Assembly (NCBI RefSeq): GCF_002014855.1 | Contig: NZ_MUYV01000007.1 | Location: forward strand, 1-64,000 | Direction: 5' to 3' | Source of the DNA: Moraxella porci DSM 25326 | Lineage (GTDB): Bacteria; Pseudomonadota; Gammaproteobacteria; Pseudomonadales; Moraxellaceae | Length of the DNA: 64,000 nucleotides | Part shown: piece after piece, positions 1 through 10,300 of the stretch | Layout: each line of letters begins with the position of its first letter | Position numbering within the stretch: position 1 is the stretch's first letter | Position numbers and translations under genes: made by a program | The notes under the pieces: generated by a model | What the model was told of the DNA's origin: nothing | What the model saw: only the letters and a program-made list of their open reading frames with translations | Databases searched by the model: none

Positions 1-43
1 CGCTACTTGATGTGGCGGTATTTTTTTGTGAACGACAGATGGC

Positions 44-1504
44 TCAACTAATATCTGCGCACCAATATTTAGTGGTGATGTACTCTTCGATGCCGTATTT
101 TGAGCCTTCACGCCCAAAGCCTGATTGCTTGACACCGCCAAAGGGGGCAACTTCGGTGGATAGCAGCCCTGTGTTTTGGGCGACCATGCCGTATTCTAGC
201 GCTTCAGATACTCGCCATGAGCGACCCAAATCATTGGTATAAAAGTACGCCGCCAAGCCATAGATGGTATCGTTTGCCATAGTGATGACTTCTTCTTCGC
301 TTGAGAAGGTGAATACAGGTGCAATCGGGCCAAAAATCTCTTCACGGTAGATGTCCATCTCAGGGGTGATATCACTGATGATGGTTGGGTTGAAGGTTAA
401 TTTACTGACATCATTTTTGTCGCCACCGGTGATGAGTGTTGCACCTTTATCCAAGGCATCGTTTAAAAGATGTTCCACTTTTTGCAGGGCTTTGTCGTTG
501 ATGAGTGGCCCGACTTCCACGCCTGATGTCATGCCGTTACCGACTGTTAGGTCATCAACTTTTGCTTTAAAAATTTCTAAAAATTGATCTTTGATGCTGT
601 CTTGGACATAGACACGGTTGGCACAGACGCAAGTTTGTCCTGCGTTGCGGTATTTTGAGCCAATCAAGCCAGCGGCAGCCTTTTCAAGGTCAGCATCTTC
701 AAAGACGATGAATGGGGCATTGCCACCGAGCTCTAGCGAGAGTTTTTTGACGGTGCTGGCGCATTGCTCCATCAGTAGGCGACCGACAGCAGTCGAGCCT
801 GTAAAGGATAGCTTATGAATGCGCTCGTCTTTGGTCAGCACACTGCCGATGGTTGGGGCATCGCCTGTGACGATTTGCAGTACGCCTTTTGGCAGGCCGG
901 CTTGTTCGGCAAGCACCATCATGGCGATGGCAGAAAATGGCGTTTGGCTATCTGGCTTGACAATCATAGTACAGCCAGCTGCGAGTGCAGGAGCAGCTTT
1001 ACGAGTAATCATTGCCGCTGGGAAATTCCACGGGGTGATGGCAGCACAGACACCGACAGGCTGCTTTAGGATGGTGTAGCGTAAGCTAGGGTTGGTGGCT
1101 GCGATGACATCGCCATAAACGCGCTTGCCTTCTTCGGCAAACCAGCGGATAAAGCTGTTGGCGTACGCCACTTCGCCACGAGCTTCGCTAAGCGGCTTGC
1201 CTTGCTCAAGCGTCATGATGACTGCCAAATCATCGATATTAGCATCAATCAAATCTGCCCATTTGTGCAAAATCTCGCCACGATCTTTGGGGGTGAGCTT
1301 TGCCCATGCGTGTTGGGCAGTATCGGCAGCGGTAACCGCAGTACGCACTTCATCGGCAGATAAATCAGGCACACAGCCGAGATGTGAGCCATCAAATGGA
1401 TTGGTGATGTCAATGTTTTTGCCGCTTTGGGCGGTGATCCATGCGCCATCGATGTGGCAAGATTCACGGATGAGAGCGGGATTTTTTAGGATGTTAAAAG
1501 TCAT
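44..1504 (-). CDS. gabD: NAD(P)-dependent succinate-semialdehyde dehydrogenase
   Basis: A 486-residue aldehyde dehydrogenase that would oxidise succinic semialdehyde to succinate, the last step of the GABA shunt. Visible family motifs are the cofactor loop FTGSTAVGR, the active-site glutamate segment ELGGNAPF and the catalytic cysteine in NAGQTCVCANR. The second Cys two residues on is typical of the GabD branch. Its length is close to the usual 482 residues. The reading frame is open further upstream to 1603, but ATG at 1504 has a clean AAGGAG site and gives the normal N-terminus. No gabT aminotransferase lies in the window, so the semialdehyde source is not shown. Subfamily assignment is strong; the NAD versus NADP preference is not determined. 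Confidence 0.9.
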   Translation of the reverse strand: MTFNILKNPALIRESCHIDGAWITAQSGKNIDITNPFDGSHLGCVPDLSADEVRTAVTAADTAQHAWAKLTPKDRGEILHKWADLIDANIDDLAVIMTLEQGKPLSEARGEVAYANSFIRWFAEEGKRVYGDVIAATNPSLRYTILKQPVGVCAAITPWNFPAAMITRKAAPALAAGCTMIVKPDSQTPFSAIAMMVLAEQAGLPKGVLQIVTGDAPTIGSVLTKDERIHKLSFTGSTAVGRLLMEQCASTVKKLSLELGGNAPFIVFEDADLEKAAAGLIGSKYRNAGQTCVCANRVYVQDSIKDQFLEIFKAKVDDLTVGNGMTSGVEVGPLINDKALQKVEHLLNDALDKGATLITGGDKNDVSKLTFNPTIISDITPEMDIYREEIFGPIAPVFTFSSEEEVITMANDTIYGLAAYFYTNDLGRSWRVSEALEYGMVAQNTGLLSTEVAPFGGVKQSGFGREGSKYGIEEYITTKYWCADIS

Positions 1505-1878
1505 GACAAGCTCCTTTTTTGTAGCGACGTTATGGGGATGGGCAGTGAGTGATGATTGTACACGATGGATAGTCATCTCTGTATTTGCACAGCAATGAGC
1601 CATCTGATATTGTTAGCATTATAAAAATTTAGGCTATGGCTGACAAGTATTTGATGCAACCCAACTATCGGTGATCCTGTTCTTGTGTATCTGGTGTGTG
1701 CAGGCATCTTACATCGCTGTTACTAAGGCTTCGCTGCGCCATCCCCATCGGACGCTACATTTGCCAAGAGTCAAAGATTAGCAGGCAAGCTGACGATCTG
1801 CCAAAGCATCATGTTACTCATGGTGCTTTTTTTGTGATTTTTTGCTATAGTGCGTTTATCTATCGTGATGGACATATT
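1505..1878. other. divergent intergenic region gabD / hybrid kinase
   Basis: A 374-base stretch between two divergent genes. Near the kinase end (1843-1851) lies TGCTATAGT, an extended -10 type element 28 bases before the chosen ATG at 1879. That argues against the open frame starting as far upstream as 1696. I see no RNA gene or long repeat in the rest. Confidence 0.5.
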
Positions 1879-4836
1879 ATGCAAATCGAAAAAAGCTATG
1901 GCATCAAAAGCGCTTATGGGCAGCTGATTTTATTGGTATTTTTGCCGATTGTGATTTTGGCATTGGCAGGTTCGTACATTGTCATGACTGAGGCGCGCCG
2001 AGCGATTTTGGCTGAGCAAGATACGATGGCGCAGGCGGCGCTCGTGCGTTATGAGGCCATTGTGCGCCCTTTATTGACCGACATTCAGCATCGCCAAGCC
2101 CGCTTGGATGAGCGTGCAGCGCAGATGACTGAGGATGAGATTTTATCAGCCATCGCCCCAAACGGTGCCAAGCAAGCTGCAGCCACAGCGCTCGATGTTG
2201 ATGGCTCGTTTTATAATGAAAATTGGTTTGTGCAGCTACAACAATCGCGCAATCAGCATGTACAGCGCGTCGCGGTGATGGATGGCGTCGGACAAGTGCT
2301 ATTTAGTACGGGCATGCAGACGGATCTGTCATGGGGCGATTTTGACTTGACTGCCAATGAGATTTTTCGCTTACCCACCGCAGTCGGTACTGCTTATGGC
2401 AAGTCGTTTATTTTTGATGACAAGCGCTACTGGCTTTTGGTGGATATGGATAGCACGCCCTTGACGATCGCTTCATATCGCGTGGCGCTGGCGCTGACCA
2501 TCACAGGTCTTACGACGATTTTGCTGTTGTTGTTGATTTTAAATATCTACTCTAAGCGCTGGATTGCACCGATTTATGAGATGCGTCTGTATTTGCAAAG
2601 GCTCAATGCTGATAATCTGTCGCGACTGCCGACTTTGAGAACCAATGGTGAATTTGCGCTGCTCAAGGATGATTTCACCCGTGCCATCAAGCGGCTCGAC
2701 AGCAGTTTTACTGAGCTAAAAAATCACGCCGATGAGACCGAACGCGACTTGCAGCAAGCCTTTGATGAGATGGAGATGCAAAATATCTCTATCCGCAACG
2801 CCCGTGATGCCGCGATCTCAACCAGCCAGGCCAAATCTGCTTTTTTGGCCAATATCAGCCATGAGCTGCGCACGCCATTGAACAGTATCGATGGCTTTAT
2901 CAATTTATTGGCAAAAAAAGCCACCTTTACTGGCGAACAAAATCTATATGTACAGACCATCAAAAAATCCAGCGCGCATTTATTGGCTTTGGTCAATGAT
3001 GTGTTGGATTTTTCTAAGATGGAGGCAGGCAAGCTTGTCTTAGAAAGCCATCAATTCGATCTGCGCGCCGCGGTGTATGATGTGGTGGATATGCTTTCGC
3101 CAGCAGCGTTTGAAAAACGGCTGCGCTTAGCGGTGCTGTTTTATGATGATGTGCCAACCCAAGTCATTGGTGACAGTTTAAGAGTTAAGCAAATATTAAC
3201 AAATCTGGTCGGCAATGCCATCAAATTCACCGATTCAGGCGGTGTGGTGGTGCGTGTGAGTTTGGCACAGCAGTCAGGATTTTTACGCATTGAAGTTGAG
3301 GATACGGGCAAGGGCGTGAGCGAAAGTGACAAGCAAAAGCTGTTTGTCAGCTTCGGCCAAGGCGATCTGTCTGTCACTCGGCGCTATGGTGGCACAGGCT
3401 TGGGGCTTGTGATCTCCAAGCAGTTGACACAGCTGATGGGCGGTGCGATTGGCTTTTATGATAATCGCGGTGAAAACATTGCCAATGCGGGTGCGACTTT
3501 TTGGTTTGAGATGCCAACGGGCGTCGAGGATGAGCTGGATATTGATCATCACGCGCAGATCCCATCGGCGCTACAGATGCCGATGCAGCTGTTGGTGTGG
3601 ATCAATCATGCGCCGACACTGCAGGTCTTAAAGGCTGGCTTGTTAGGCACCAAAGTACAGCTGACTGTCGCCATCGGATTGGCAGATTTATTAGAAAAAA
3701 TTGATAAAAATGAGGTGCAATACGACTGGGTCATCGTCGATAACTTCGGCCAAGATGCTGCCAAAGATGATGTCGGTGCCATCTTGCGTCAGATACGCCT
3801 GCGCTATCAGGGCAAGCTTGCCAGCTTTGGCTATCAGGTGGGCATCAATGAGCAGCTGTTAATGCGCTATCAGACGCATGCGTTGTACGAGCCTTTGGAT
3901 CGGCGTCAGCTGCACGCGATGCTGTCCAATCAGCAGACGGTGGCGGCGACCATATCCGCTCAGGCCAAATTCGTCGGTCGGCGCATTTTGGCTGTCGATG
4001 ACCATTTGCCAAATCTGCTGGTACTCGATGCACTGCTGGGCGAGCTGGGCGTGGAGGTGGTGACAGCCAGCAATGGCTTTGATGCTATCGAAAAAATGAC
4101 CCAGAGTATCACAGGTTCGATGGCGCCGATTGACATGATTTTTATGGATGTGCAGATGCCTCGCATGTCAGGACTTGAGGCGGCGCTTGAGATTCGCAAG
4201 ATCGAGCGCGCGCACATGGTGGCGCCAGTACCGATCATTGCATTGACCGCGCATGGCTTATCCGACGAAAAAGATCGCTTGGTGTCATCAGGGCTTGATG
4301 ACTATGTCGGCAAACCTGTGGGTGAGATGCAGTTGATACAGATTTTGCAAAAATGGCTGGAGCGTAGCGGTGATAGCCATCGCGATGCCGATCTGCAACA
4401 GGTGATTCAATCGCTGTCCGAAGCACAAGCTGACGCGATGGATGCGCCGATTGAGGCAGCTGAGCAGCTGATGGATGTTGATTGGCAAGATGCGCTGACA
4501 CGCTCAGCCCACAAGCCAGATCTGGCCAAAAAACTCTTACAGATGCTCATCGACAGCGCCGAGGGCGAGCGTCAGGCACTAGAAAGAGCGTGGGCAGACC
4601 GCGATCGTGTGGCGCTGGCAGACATCAGCCATCGGATGGTCGGAGCGGCGCGCTATACAGGCGTACCCAGACTTAGGGCGACCTCTGAGGCATTTGAAGA
4701 GCGGTGTCGAGCGGACATCACGGCGGTGAGCGCCAGTCAGTTCATCGCCATGCGACCTGCTTATCGCGCACTGATCGATGCGCTTGATGCGCTGCAGTCG
4801 ATCGATCTTGGCAGCATCATCCAACCATCGATTTGA
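1879..4836 (+). CDS. gacS: GacS/BarA-type tripartite hybrid sensor histidine kinase
   Basis: A 985-residue inner-membrane phosphorelay kinase. The order is: N-terminal membrane helix, periplasmic sensor segment, second helix near residue 210, HAMP, HisKA with NISHELRTPLNS (His328), HATPase (VGNAIKFTDSG, then GGTGLGL), a degenerate receiver-like segment around residues 565-690, a full receiver (FMDVQMPRMSG, Asp757) and a C-terminal Hpt domain with His918 in ISHRMVGAARYTG. This is the layout of GacS/BarA, which signals to GacA/UvrY and, through small RNAs, to CsrA. No cognate regulator is in the window. ATG 1879 is preferred over the longer frame because the predicted extended -10 lies just upstream and because the membrane anchor then sits at the N-terminus. 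Family assignment is strong; orthology with GacS is inferred. Confidence 0.85.
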   Translation: MQIEKSYGIKSAYGQLILLVFLPIVILALAGSYIVMTEARRAILAEQDTMAQAALVRYEAIVRPLLTDIQHRQARLDERAAQMTEDEILSAIAPNGAKQAAATALDVDGSFYNENWFVQLQQSRNQHVQRVAVMDGVGQVLFSTGMQTDLSWGDFDLTANEIFRLPTAVGTAYGKSFIFDDKRYWLLVDMDSTPLTIASYRVALALTITGLTTILLLLLILNIYSKRWIAPIYEMRLYLQRLNADNLSRLPTLRTNGEFALLKDDFTRAIKRLDSSFTELKNHADETERDLQQAFDEMEMQNISIRNARDAAISTSQAKSAFLANISHELRTPLNSIDGFINLLAKKATFTGEQNLYVQTIKKSSAHLLALVNDVLDFSKMEAGKLVLESHQFDLRAAVYDVVDMLSPAAFEKRLRLAVLFYDDVPTQVIGDSLRVKQILTNLVGNAIKFTDSGGVVVRVSLAQQSGFLRIEVEDTGKGVSESDKQKLFVSFGQGDLSVTRRYGGTGLGLVISKQLTQLMGGAIGFYDNRGENIANAGATFWFEMPTGVEDELDIDHHAQIPSALQMPMQLLVWINHAPTLQVLKAGLLGTKVQLTVAIGLADLLEKIDKNEVQYDWVIVDNFGQDAAKDDVGAILRQIRLRYQGKLASFGYQVGINEQLLMRYQTHALYEPLDRRQLHAMLSNQQTVAATISAQAKFVGRRILAVDDHLPNLLVLDALLGELGVEVVTASNGFDAIEKMTQSITGSMAPIDMIFMDVQMPRMSGLEAALEIRKIERAHMVAPVPIIALTAHGLSDEKDRLVSSGLDDYVGKPVGEMQLIQILQKWLERSGDSHRDADLQQVIQSLSEAQADAMDAPIEAAEQLMDVDWQDALTRSAHKPDLAKKLLQMLIDSAEGERQALERAWADRDRVALADISHRMVGAARYTGVPRLRATSEAFEERCRADITAVSASQFIAMRPAYRALIDALDALQSIDLGSIIQPSI

Positions 4837-4860
4837 GCAGGTGGATGAAGCTTGGGCGGC

Positions 4861-5697
4861 TTAGGCTGACACCAATGTGCCGATGGCTTGACCCATCACC
4901 ACTTTTTGACCATGAGTGATGCCATCAAGCCAAGTGTTGCCTGCTGATTTTGGCAATACAACAATCGCTGTCGAGCCCAGATAAAATCTGCCAAGCTCAT
5001 CGCCTTTTTTCATATCCATATCATGCGTGCGATACTGAATGTACGGCGTACGGCGAATTTGACCAGTCGCGACGCACTCAATCCCCGCCACAATCATCGC
5101 ACCGACCAGCACCACCGCAGCACGACCAAACTCAGTCTCAAACAGACATACCAAGCGTTCATTGCGTGCGAACAAATCAGGTACTGACTCGGCAGTGGCA
5201 TTATTCACCGAAAACAGCGTGCCTGGCACATAGCGAGTGGCAATCAGCTTGCCATCAAAAGGCAGGTGCACGCGGTGATAGTTGCTCGGTGCCAGATAAA
5301 TCGTCGCAAAACTGCCATCAATAAAATACTGCCCATCATCATAATCAGCCAGTAGCTGGCCGACTTCATAATCATGGCCTTTGGCTTGCAAGATGGATTG
5401 GTGAAGGATAGCACCTGCTTGCGAGACTGTGCCGTCAGCAGGGCAGATGATACTGTCCGCATCTGCATCAATCGGGCGAGTGTTATCCTTTAATTCACGA
5501 GTAAAAAAGTCATTAAAGCTGGCATAGTCATCCAGTGAGCCACGCTCATACTCATCGAGTGTGATGCCGTAGGCTTTGGCGAAGCTGTGGATTAGGGCTT
5601 TTTTGACATAAGGGTTTTGGCTTTTGGCAAGGCTGCCAGCCAGTTCGCTCAAGGCCTGTTGTGGAACGAGATTTTGGGCAAGGGTAAATAGGCTCAT
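4861..5697 (-). CDS. psd: phosphatidylserine decarboxylase proenzyme
   Basis: A 278-residue enzyme that makes phosphatidylethanolamine from phosphatidylserine at the inner membrane. The self-cleavage motif LGST is present (Ser242, in GRFYLGSTAIVV), so maturation would give a long beta chain and a roughly 36-residue alpha chain with an N-terminal pyruvoyl group. The motifs HRVHLPFDG and FSVNNATAESV are also typical. Length fits the bacterial type I family. The gene converges with the kinase gene with only 24 bases between them, so the two transcripts may read into each other; no obvious hairpin separates them. Confidence 0.95.
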   Translation of the reverse strand: MSLFTLAQNLVPQQALSELAGSLAKSQNPYVKKALIHSFAKAYGITLDEYERGSLDDYASFNDFFTRELKDNTRPIDADADSIICPADGTVSQAGAILHQSILQAKGHDYEVGQLLADYDDGQYFIDGSFATIYLAPSNYHRVHLPFDGKLIATRYVPGTLFSVNNATAESVPDLFARNERLVCLFETEFGRAAVVLVGAMIVAGIECVATGQIRRTPYIQYRTHDMDMKKGDELGRFYLGSTAIVVLPKSAGNTWLDGITHGQKVVMGQAIGTLVSA

Positions 5698-5771
5698 AAT
5701 GATGATATTCGCTAAAGAAAATTAACTCATTTTAGCACATCAAAGCAGATTTGTAAGTTGATAAATGTGAA

Positions 5772-5812
5772 AAACCCAGACGATCATCTGACCATCTGGG
5801 CTGTTTTTGATG
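5772..5812 (-). terminator. terminator after hemO
   Basis: A short GC-rich inverted repeat (CCCAGA ... TCTGGG) lies just past the hemO stop and is followed on the minus strand by a T run (GGTTTTTC). It probably ends the hemO transcript before psd. Confidence 0.55.
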
Positions 5813-5818
5813 ATGAGA

Positions 5819-6376
5819 TTATTCACCATAAATCGCACGAATCACTTGCTTAAAATACGCAAAGGCATCATCAGCACCTTTGAGTGTAGCTGCTTTGTTG
5901 ATGGTGGTTTCTAGCGTATCAATCTTTGCTTTGGTGTCCCTCCAATGTGCCAAGCGGCCATCACTATGCGCTGCTAAGTGGCTTGCGCCATGCGTATCAG
6001 ACAGCTCGATTTTGCCTGCTTCTTTGTACAAAATCGCAGCACCGACATTAGAGCCTTCGACGCAGTATAGCCAGCCGATGGCTTCATCATCGCTAAAGCT
6101 TGGTGTTGGTAATTCGCCGGCAAATGGCTCAACTTGCAAATCTGCCATGTCTGACTTGACTCGTTCAAATCGAGCAAGTTCAGCCAAGCCATCGATGCGC
6201 TCGGCAAGTGCATCATGATGGTAGATGGGATTGACTGTTTGGTGAAAGGCGTATTGTGCTTGCAGAAATTTGCGATAATTATCCAATGAGGCAAATGGCT
6301 GCATCGACATCACCAGATGATCAACGCTGTCATGTGTGGTGCGTGAATGTTCTTTGAGTGCTTCGGTCAGTGTCAT
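5819..6376 (-). CDS. hemO: biliverdin-producing heme oxygenase
   Basis: A 185-residue cytosolic heme oxygenase that opens imported heme to biliverdin, CO and free iron. The N-terminal pattern LKEHSRTTHDSVDH places the likely proximal heme ligand at His15, and YCVEGSNVGAAILYKEA matches the distal-helix glycine region. Length fits the HemO/PigA family of about 190-210 residues. It is preceded by AAGGAG. A Fur box with a perfect 6-1-6 core lies 100 bases upstream, and a haemoglobin-type receptor follows on the other side, so uptake and degradation of heme are grouped and probably iron-repressed together. The regiospecificity of cleavage cannot be judged. Confidence 0.88.
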   Translation of the reverse strand: MTLTEALKEHSRTTHDSVDHLVMSMQPFASLDNYRKFLQAQYAFHQTVNPIYHHDALAERIDGLAELARFERVKSDMADLQVEPFAGELPTPSFSDDEAIGWLYCVEGSNVGAAILYKEAGKIELSDTHGASHLAAHSDGRLAHWRDTKAKIDTLETTINKAATLKGADDAFAYFKQVIRAIYGE

Positions 6377-6438
6377 GTGATGATCTCCTTGGATTCATAG
6401 ATGGGTGGGTTTGGCGTGTGTCATTTTTTTTTGGCAAT

Positions 6439-6467
6439 AAGGTAACAAATTTTCGTCCATTTGTAAA
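6439..6467 (-). promoter_or_regulatory. putative hemO promoter
   Basis: On the minus strand TTTACA (6462-6467) and TACCTT (6439-6444) are separated by 17 bases and lie directly downstream of the Fur box. The -35 sits inside CTTATTTACAA, an 11-mer also found at the same place in the receptor promoter at 7230. Confidence 0.5.
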
Positions 6468-6474
6468 TAAGATA

Positions 6475-6493
6475 AATAATGATAATCATTACT
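6475..6493. promoter_or_regulatory. Fur box upstream of hemO
   Basis: AATGAT-A-ATCATT at 6478-6490 is a perfect 6-1-6 inverted repeat and matches the 13-base core of the classic 19-bp Fur consensus. It lies just upstream of the predicted hemO -35, so iron-loaded Fur would repress hemO. It could also affect the DUF454 gene on the other side. Confidence 0.8.
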
Positions 6494-6740
6494 ATTTACA
6501 ACAAAAACCTGTCATGCTACCATATTTATGATGCACCAAATAAAAATTTGCCCAAACAGCTATCAAGCAGTGATCAGCCACAGCAAGCCAAAGATAATGA
6601 TTGATTTTATTGATTGTTTATTTGATTAATGATTGGATAAAATAATCAAAAAACTGATGGCTGATCAGATTTTGCCGTTGATTGACAATGATTAATCAAA
6701 TATTGCGGCCAAACATTGCTTAGTGCTTTTGGAGTTTGAT

Positions 6741-7154
6741 ATGCTTAATACCATGAAACGACCTGCCGACAGCCTGATCCATAACAATGCGCTCATCCGA
6801 GGCGTATTTTTTGGCTTGGGTGTAGTTTTTTTGGTGCTTGGGCTGATTGGTGTGGTCGTACCAGGGATGCCGACGACGGTGTTTGTGCTATTGGCGGGCT
6901 ATTGCTGGGCGAGAAGTTCCAAGCGGTTTTATGACTATTTGCTGTCGCATCAGCTGTTTGGCAAGATGATCACCGACTGGCAAGAACGCCGCGCGATGCC
7001 CCGTTTTGCCAAATATCTGGCATGGGCGATGATGGCGATATCGACGGTGGTGATGTTTCTAAGGTTGCCCGATGACTGGCTATGGCTGGGTGTCGTGATG
7101 GCGGTTGTGTCTGTTTTGGTGGCGATTTGGATGGCGCGCCTACCTGATGCTTAA
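6741..7154 (+). CDS. DUF454 (YbaN-like) small inner-membrane protein
   Basis: A 137-residue protein with an N-terminal hydrophobic segment (VFFGLGVVFLVLGLIGVVVPG), the DUF454 signature GMPTTVFVLLAGYCWARSS, and two C-terminal membrane helices. ATG at 6741 has GGAG ten bases upstream; the GTG at 6723 has no good site. Its biochemical role is not known. Its placement between a Fur-controlled heme oxygenase and a Fur-controlled heme receptor suggests a link to heme or iron handling, which is inference from position only. A strong terminator follows. Confidence 0.75.
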   Translation: MLNTMKRPADSLIHNNALIRGVFFGLGVVFLVLGLIGVVVPGMPTTVFVLLAGYCWARSSKRFYDYLLSHQLFGKMITDWQERRAMPRFAKYLAWAMMAISTVVMFLRLPDDWLWLGVVMAVVSVLVAIWMARLPDA

Positions 7155-7168
7155 ATAAACGCGCCTGT

Positions 7169-7204
7169 ATTCCAATCTTTGAGCGAAGATTGGAATTTTT
7201 TTAT
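7169..7204 (+). terminator. terminator after the DUF454 gene
   Basis: A perfect 11-bp stem, ATTCCAATCTT/AAGATTGGAAT, with a 6-base loop and a following T run. It separates the DUF454 gene from the receptor promoter. Confidence 0.85.
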
Positions 7205-7207
7205 TTT

Positions 7208-7226
7208 GATAATGATAATAATAACA
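7208..7226 (+). promoter_or_regulatory. Fur box upstream of the haemoglobin receptor
   Basis: GATAATGATAATAATAACA agrees with the 19-bp Fur consensus at 15 positions and begins 26 bases ahead of the predicted -35. The match is strong on the left arm and weaker on the right. Confidence 0.7.
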
Positions 7227-7233
7227 ATTCTTA

Positions 7234-7262
7234 TTTACAATATAAACACAGTTGGTTATAAT
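7234..7262 (+). promoter_or_regulatory. promoter of the haemoglobin receptor gene
   Basis: TTTACA (7234-7239), a 17-base spacer, then TATAAT (7257-7262). The start codon is 40 bases downstream of the -10, behind AGGAG. The Fur box lies directly upstream, so repression by binding next to the -35 is plausible. Confidence 0.75.
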
Positions 7263-7301
7263 TGGGCAATTATTGAGCAATTTTAATTACAGGAGCTGAT
7301 C

Positions 7302-10300
7302 ATGACCCATGCAAAACCAACCGCACTTGCGCTTAGCATCAGCATTGCCTTGGCCATGTATGCCACAGCAGCGCAGGCTGATGAAGGTGCTGGTGAGACA
7401 GATCTGCCGACGGTGGTGCTAGATACCCAGACGGTGACGATTAGCCGCCAATCTGCCTTGGCCGAAAGCCATATTGATCAGGCGCAGATCGCGCGTACGA
7501 TGGCATCGGATAGCAGGGATTTGGTTCGATACGAGACAGGGGTGTCGGTGGTTGAGACAGGGCGCATGGGCGCAAGCGGCTTTGCCATTCGGGGTGTCGA
7601 TGAAAACCGCGTCGCTGTGACTGTCGATGGCCTGCATCAAGCACAGACGCTGTCATCACAAGGATTTAAAGAGTTGTTCGAGGGCTATGGTAATTTTAAT
7701 AACACCAGAAACGGTGTCGAGGTCGAGCATTTAAAGCGCGCCATCGTCACCAAAGGTGCAAGCTCACTTGTGGTCGGCAGCGGTGCTTTGGGTGGCATGG
7801 TGCAATACCAGACCAAAACTCCACAAGATTTTTTGCAGGACAAAGATTATTTTGCCAGCCATAAAATTGGCTATGCCACCGCCAATAATGAACGCGTGAA
7901 CACCACCACATTGGCTGGGCGCTTTGCCGATCTTGAGGCGCTGATCATTCGAACCGAGCGCGAGGGACATGAGTTTGAGAATTATGGTTATGATAGCTAT
8001 GATGAATTTTTACAAGGTCGCGAACGCGAAAAAGCTGATCCTTATACCATACACAAAGAAAGCTGGCTGGGTAAATTATCCTACGCGCCAAATGATGAGC
8101 ATCGATTTACCATCATGGCAGACACCAGTAAGCTTAGCTCCCAAGGTCATGATTTTTCATATAATCTAAATGCCAGTGATTATTATGATCGTAGCGAGAC
8201 CCGCCTAAGACACACCGATGATAAAAGTGAGCGCAGCATGTTCGGTGTCAGCTACGAAAATCATCATGCCAATGCGCTGTGGGATGGGCTAAAGCTGTCT
8301 TATCATCAACAAAAAATCGACAATGTCGCGCGCACCGATGACTACTGTGAGGGCAATTTGTCGTGCAATGAGATTGCCAATCCGATGGGCTGGCAAGTCA
8401 AAGATGGCAAAATCGTGGACAAGAATGGTAAGTTGCCCACCGTGACAAAAGTCGGCTATGACACTGTGGTCAGTATCGATGGCGTGCCTGTGGATGGCGC
8501 GGCATTCTCGTTGAACCGACGGCTGAATCAGTCGTGGTTTGATTGTTCGGTATTTGATTGTACTGGCGCGATTACAGGCTATCGCGCAGGTTATGATGAT
8601 GACTGGAATCCGACATTGAGCGAGAAGCAGTTTGAATTTGATACGGATAATATCGTCACCGACCACGATGGCAAGCGCTATGCCAAAGTCAAGGATGCAG
8701 GCTATAGTGATTATCTACTGACGCCAGTTGGGCAGGGTTTTCTTGAAAGACTGTACAAACAGCGCCATCTAAAGACCGACACCAAGCAGCTGAATGTCGA
8801 TGCGGATAAATATCTACACATCGGCAATATGGCGCATCAGCTGAACTATGGCGGCATGTACAGCGAAACCGACACCTCGATGGTCAACCAAGATGGCTCT
8901 TTTGCGCATCTGCCGCAGTGGTGGGCGCAGGGATTTATCGGTCTTAGAAAAGATGGCAAGTCTTTGTATGATAATTGCGCTGAGGCCAAAGACACAGCCA
9001 ATGTCGATCGATGGCATTCGCGTAATACCAATACTTATGCCTGCCCAAGCCATTCGCCACTTAGTTCATTTTTGATTCCTGTCACCACAAAGACAGGCGC
9101 GCTGTATTTTGCCGATAAAATTCAAGTGACTGACAAATTGCGTCTGGATGTGGGCTATCGTTATGATAAGATCAAATATCAGCCCAATTATGTCGCGGGT
9201 GAGAGTCCAGCCATCGCTGATGATATGGTCAAAGGGCTGTTTGTGCCATTGCCAACGCCGACACATGGCACCAAACCAAATTGGTGGGATGATCAGTATC
9301 AAGGTACTAGCGATCCAAAGTTCATCGCCGATTTGACAGCTTGGCAGAATGCGGAGGATGTGTATCAGCAAAGCGTGGCGGATAATCCTGCCCAAAATAT
9401 CGCCTACTTTGCTCAGCCGAAAAAATATTCAGCACACTCTTATGCATTGGGTGCGACGTTTGACCCAACGAGCTTTGCCAGATTGCAATTGAAATATGCC
9501 CGTAGCTTTAGAACGCCTACCAGTGATGAGATGTATTTTACTTTCAAGCATCCTGATTTCACCATTTTGCCAAATACCGATCTAAAACCTGAGATCGCGC
9601 ACAACAAAGAGCTGGCTTTGACCCTGCATAGCAAATTGGGGCATGTGACTACCAGTGTATTTCAAAGTGATTATGACGACTTTTTAAATTTGGACTATCT
9701 GGGTCAAAAAGCCTTTAAAAACCCTTATGAAAGCAATATTCCGACCTTGCAGCATCAACTGTATCAGAATGTCAATGTCGATAAAGCCAAAATTACAGGT
9801 GTCGAAATTGATGCTAAGCTCAATGTCGGCGAGGTTTTCCCATCACTACAAGGGGTGAATGCCAGCTACAAATTCACCGATCAAAAAGGCCGTATGGCTG
9901 GCGACATACCGATCAACGCCATTCAGCCACGCACCTCGGTGATCGGCATCGGCTATGATCATGCCAATGAAAAATTCGGCGCCAATCTGTATCTGACGCA
10001 TGTGGATGCCAAAAAAGCTGAAGACACTTATAATATGTTCTATCGCGAAGAGGGCGCGGATAATAGTCAAGTCAAATGGCGCAGTGATGCCTATCGTCTG
10101 TGGGATTTGACTGCGTATTATCGCCCGACAGATCATGTGACATTGCAAGCAGGCGTCTATAATCTGTTTGACAAAAAATACTTAACTTGGGATTCGGCAC
10201 GATCGATCCGCTCATTTGGCACCAGCAATATGATTAATCAAACGACAGGTCAAGGCATCCATCGACTCTACGCACCAGAGCGTAATTTTAAACTCAGTGC

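Larger units (their letters stand above)
6377..6740. other. iron-regulated intergenic region hemO / DUF454
   Basis: A 364-base, very AT-rich divergent control region. It holds the hemO promoter and Fur box (listed separately). Positions 6595-6670 are dominated by imperfect repeats of TGATTGATT/TTGATTAATGATTGG. I see no gene in it. Confidence 0.5.

Noticed and set aside
6595..6670. AT-rich TTGATT repeats considered as an origin-like or IHF region
   Set aside because: No DnaA-box array or dnaA/dnaN neighbourhood; plain AT-rich promoter spacer is enough.
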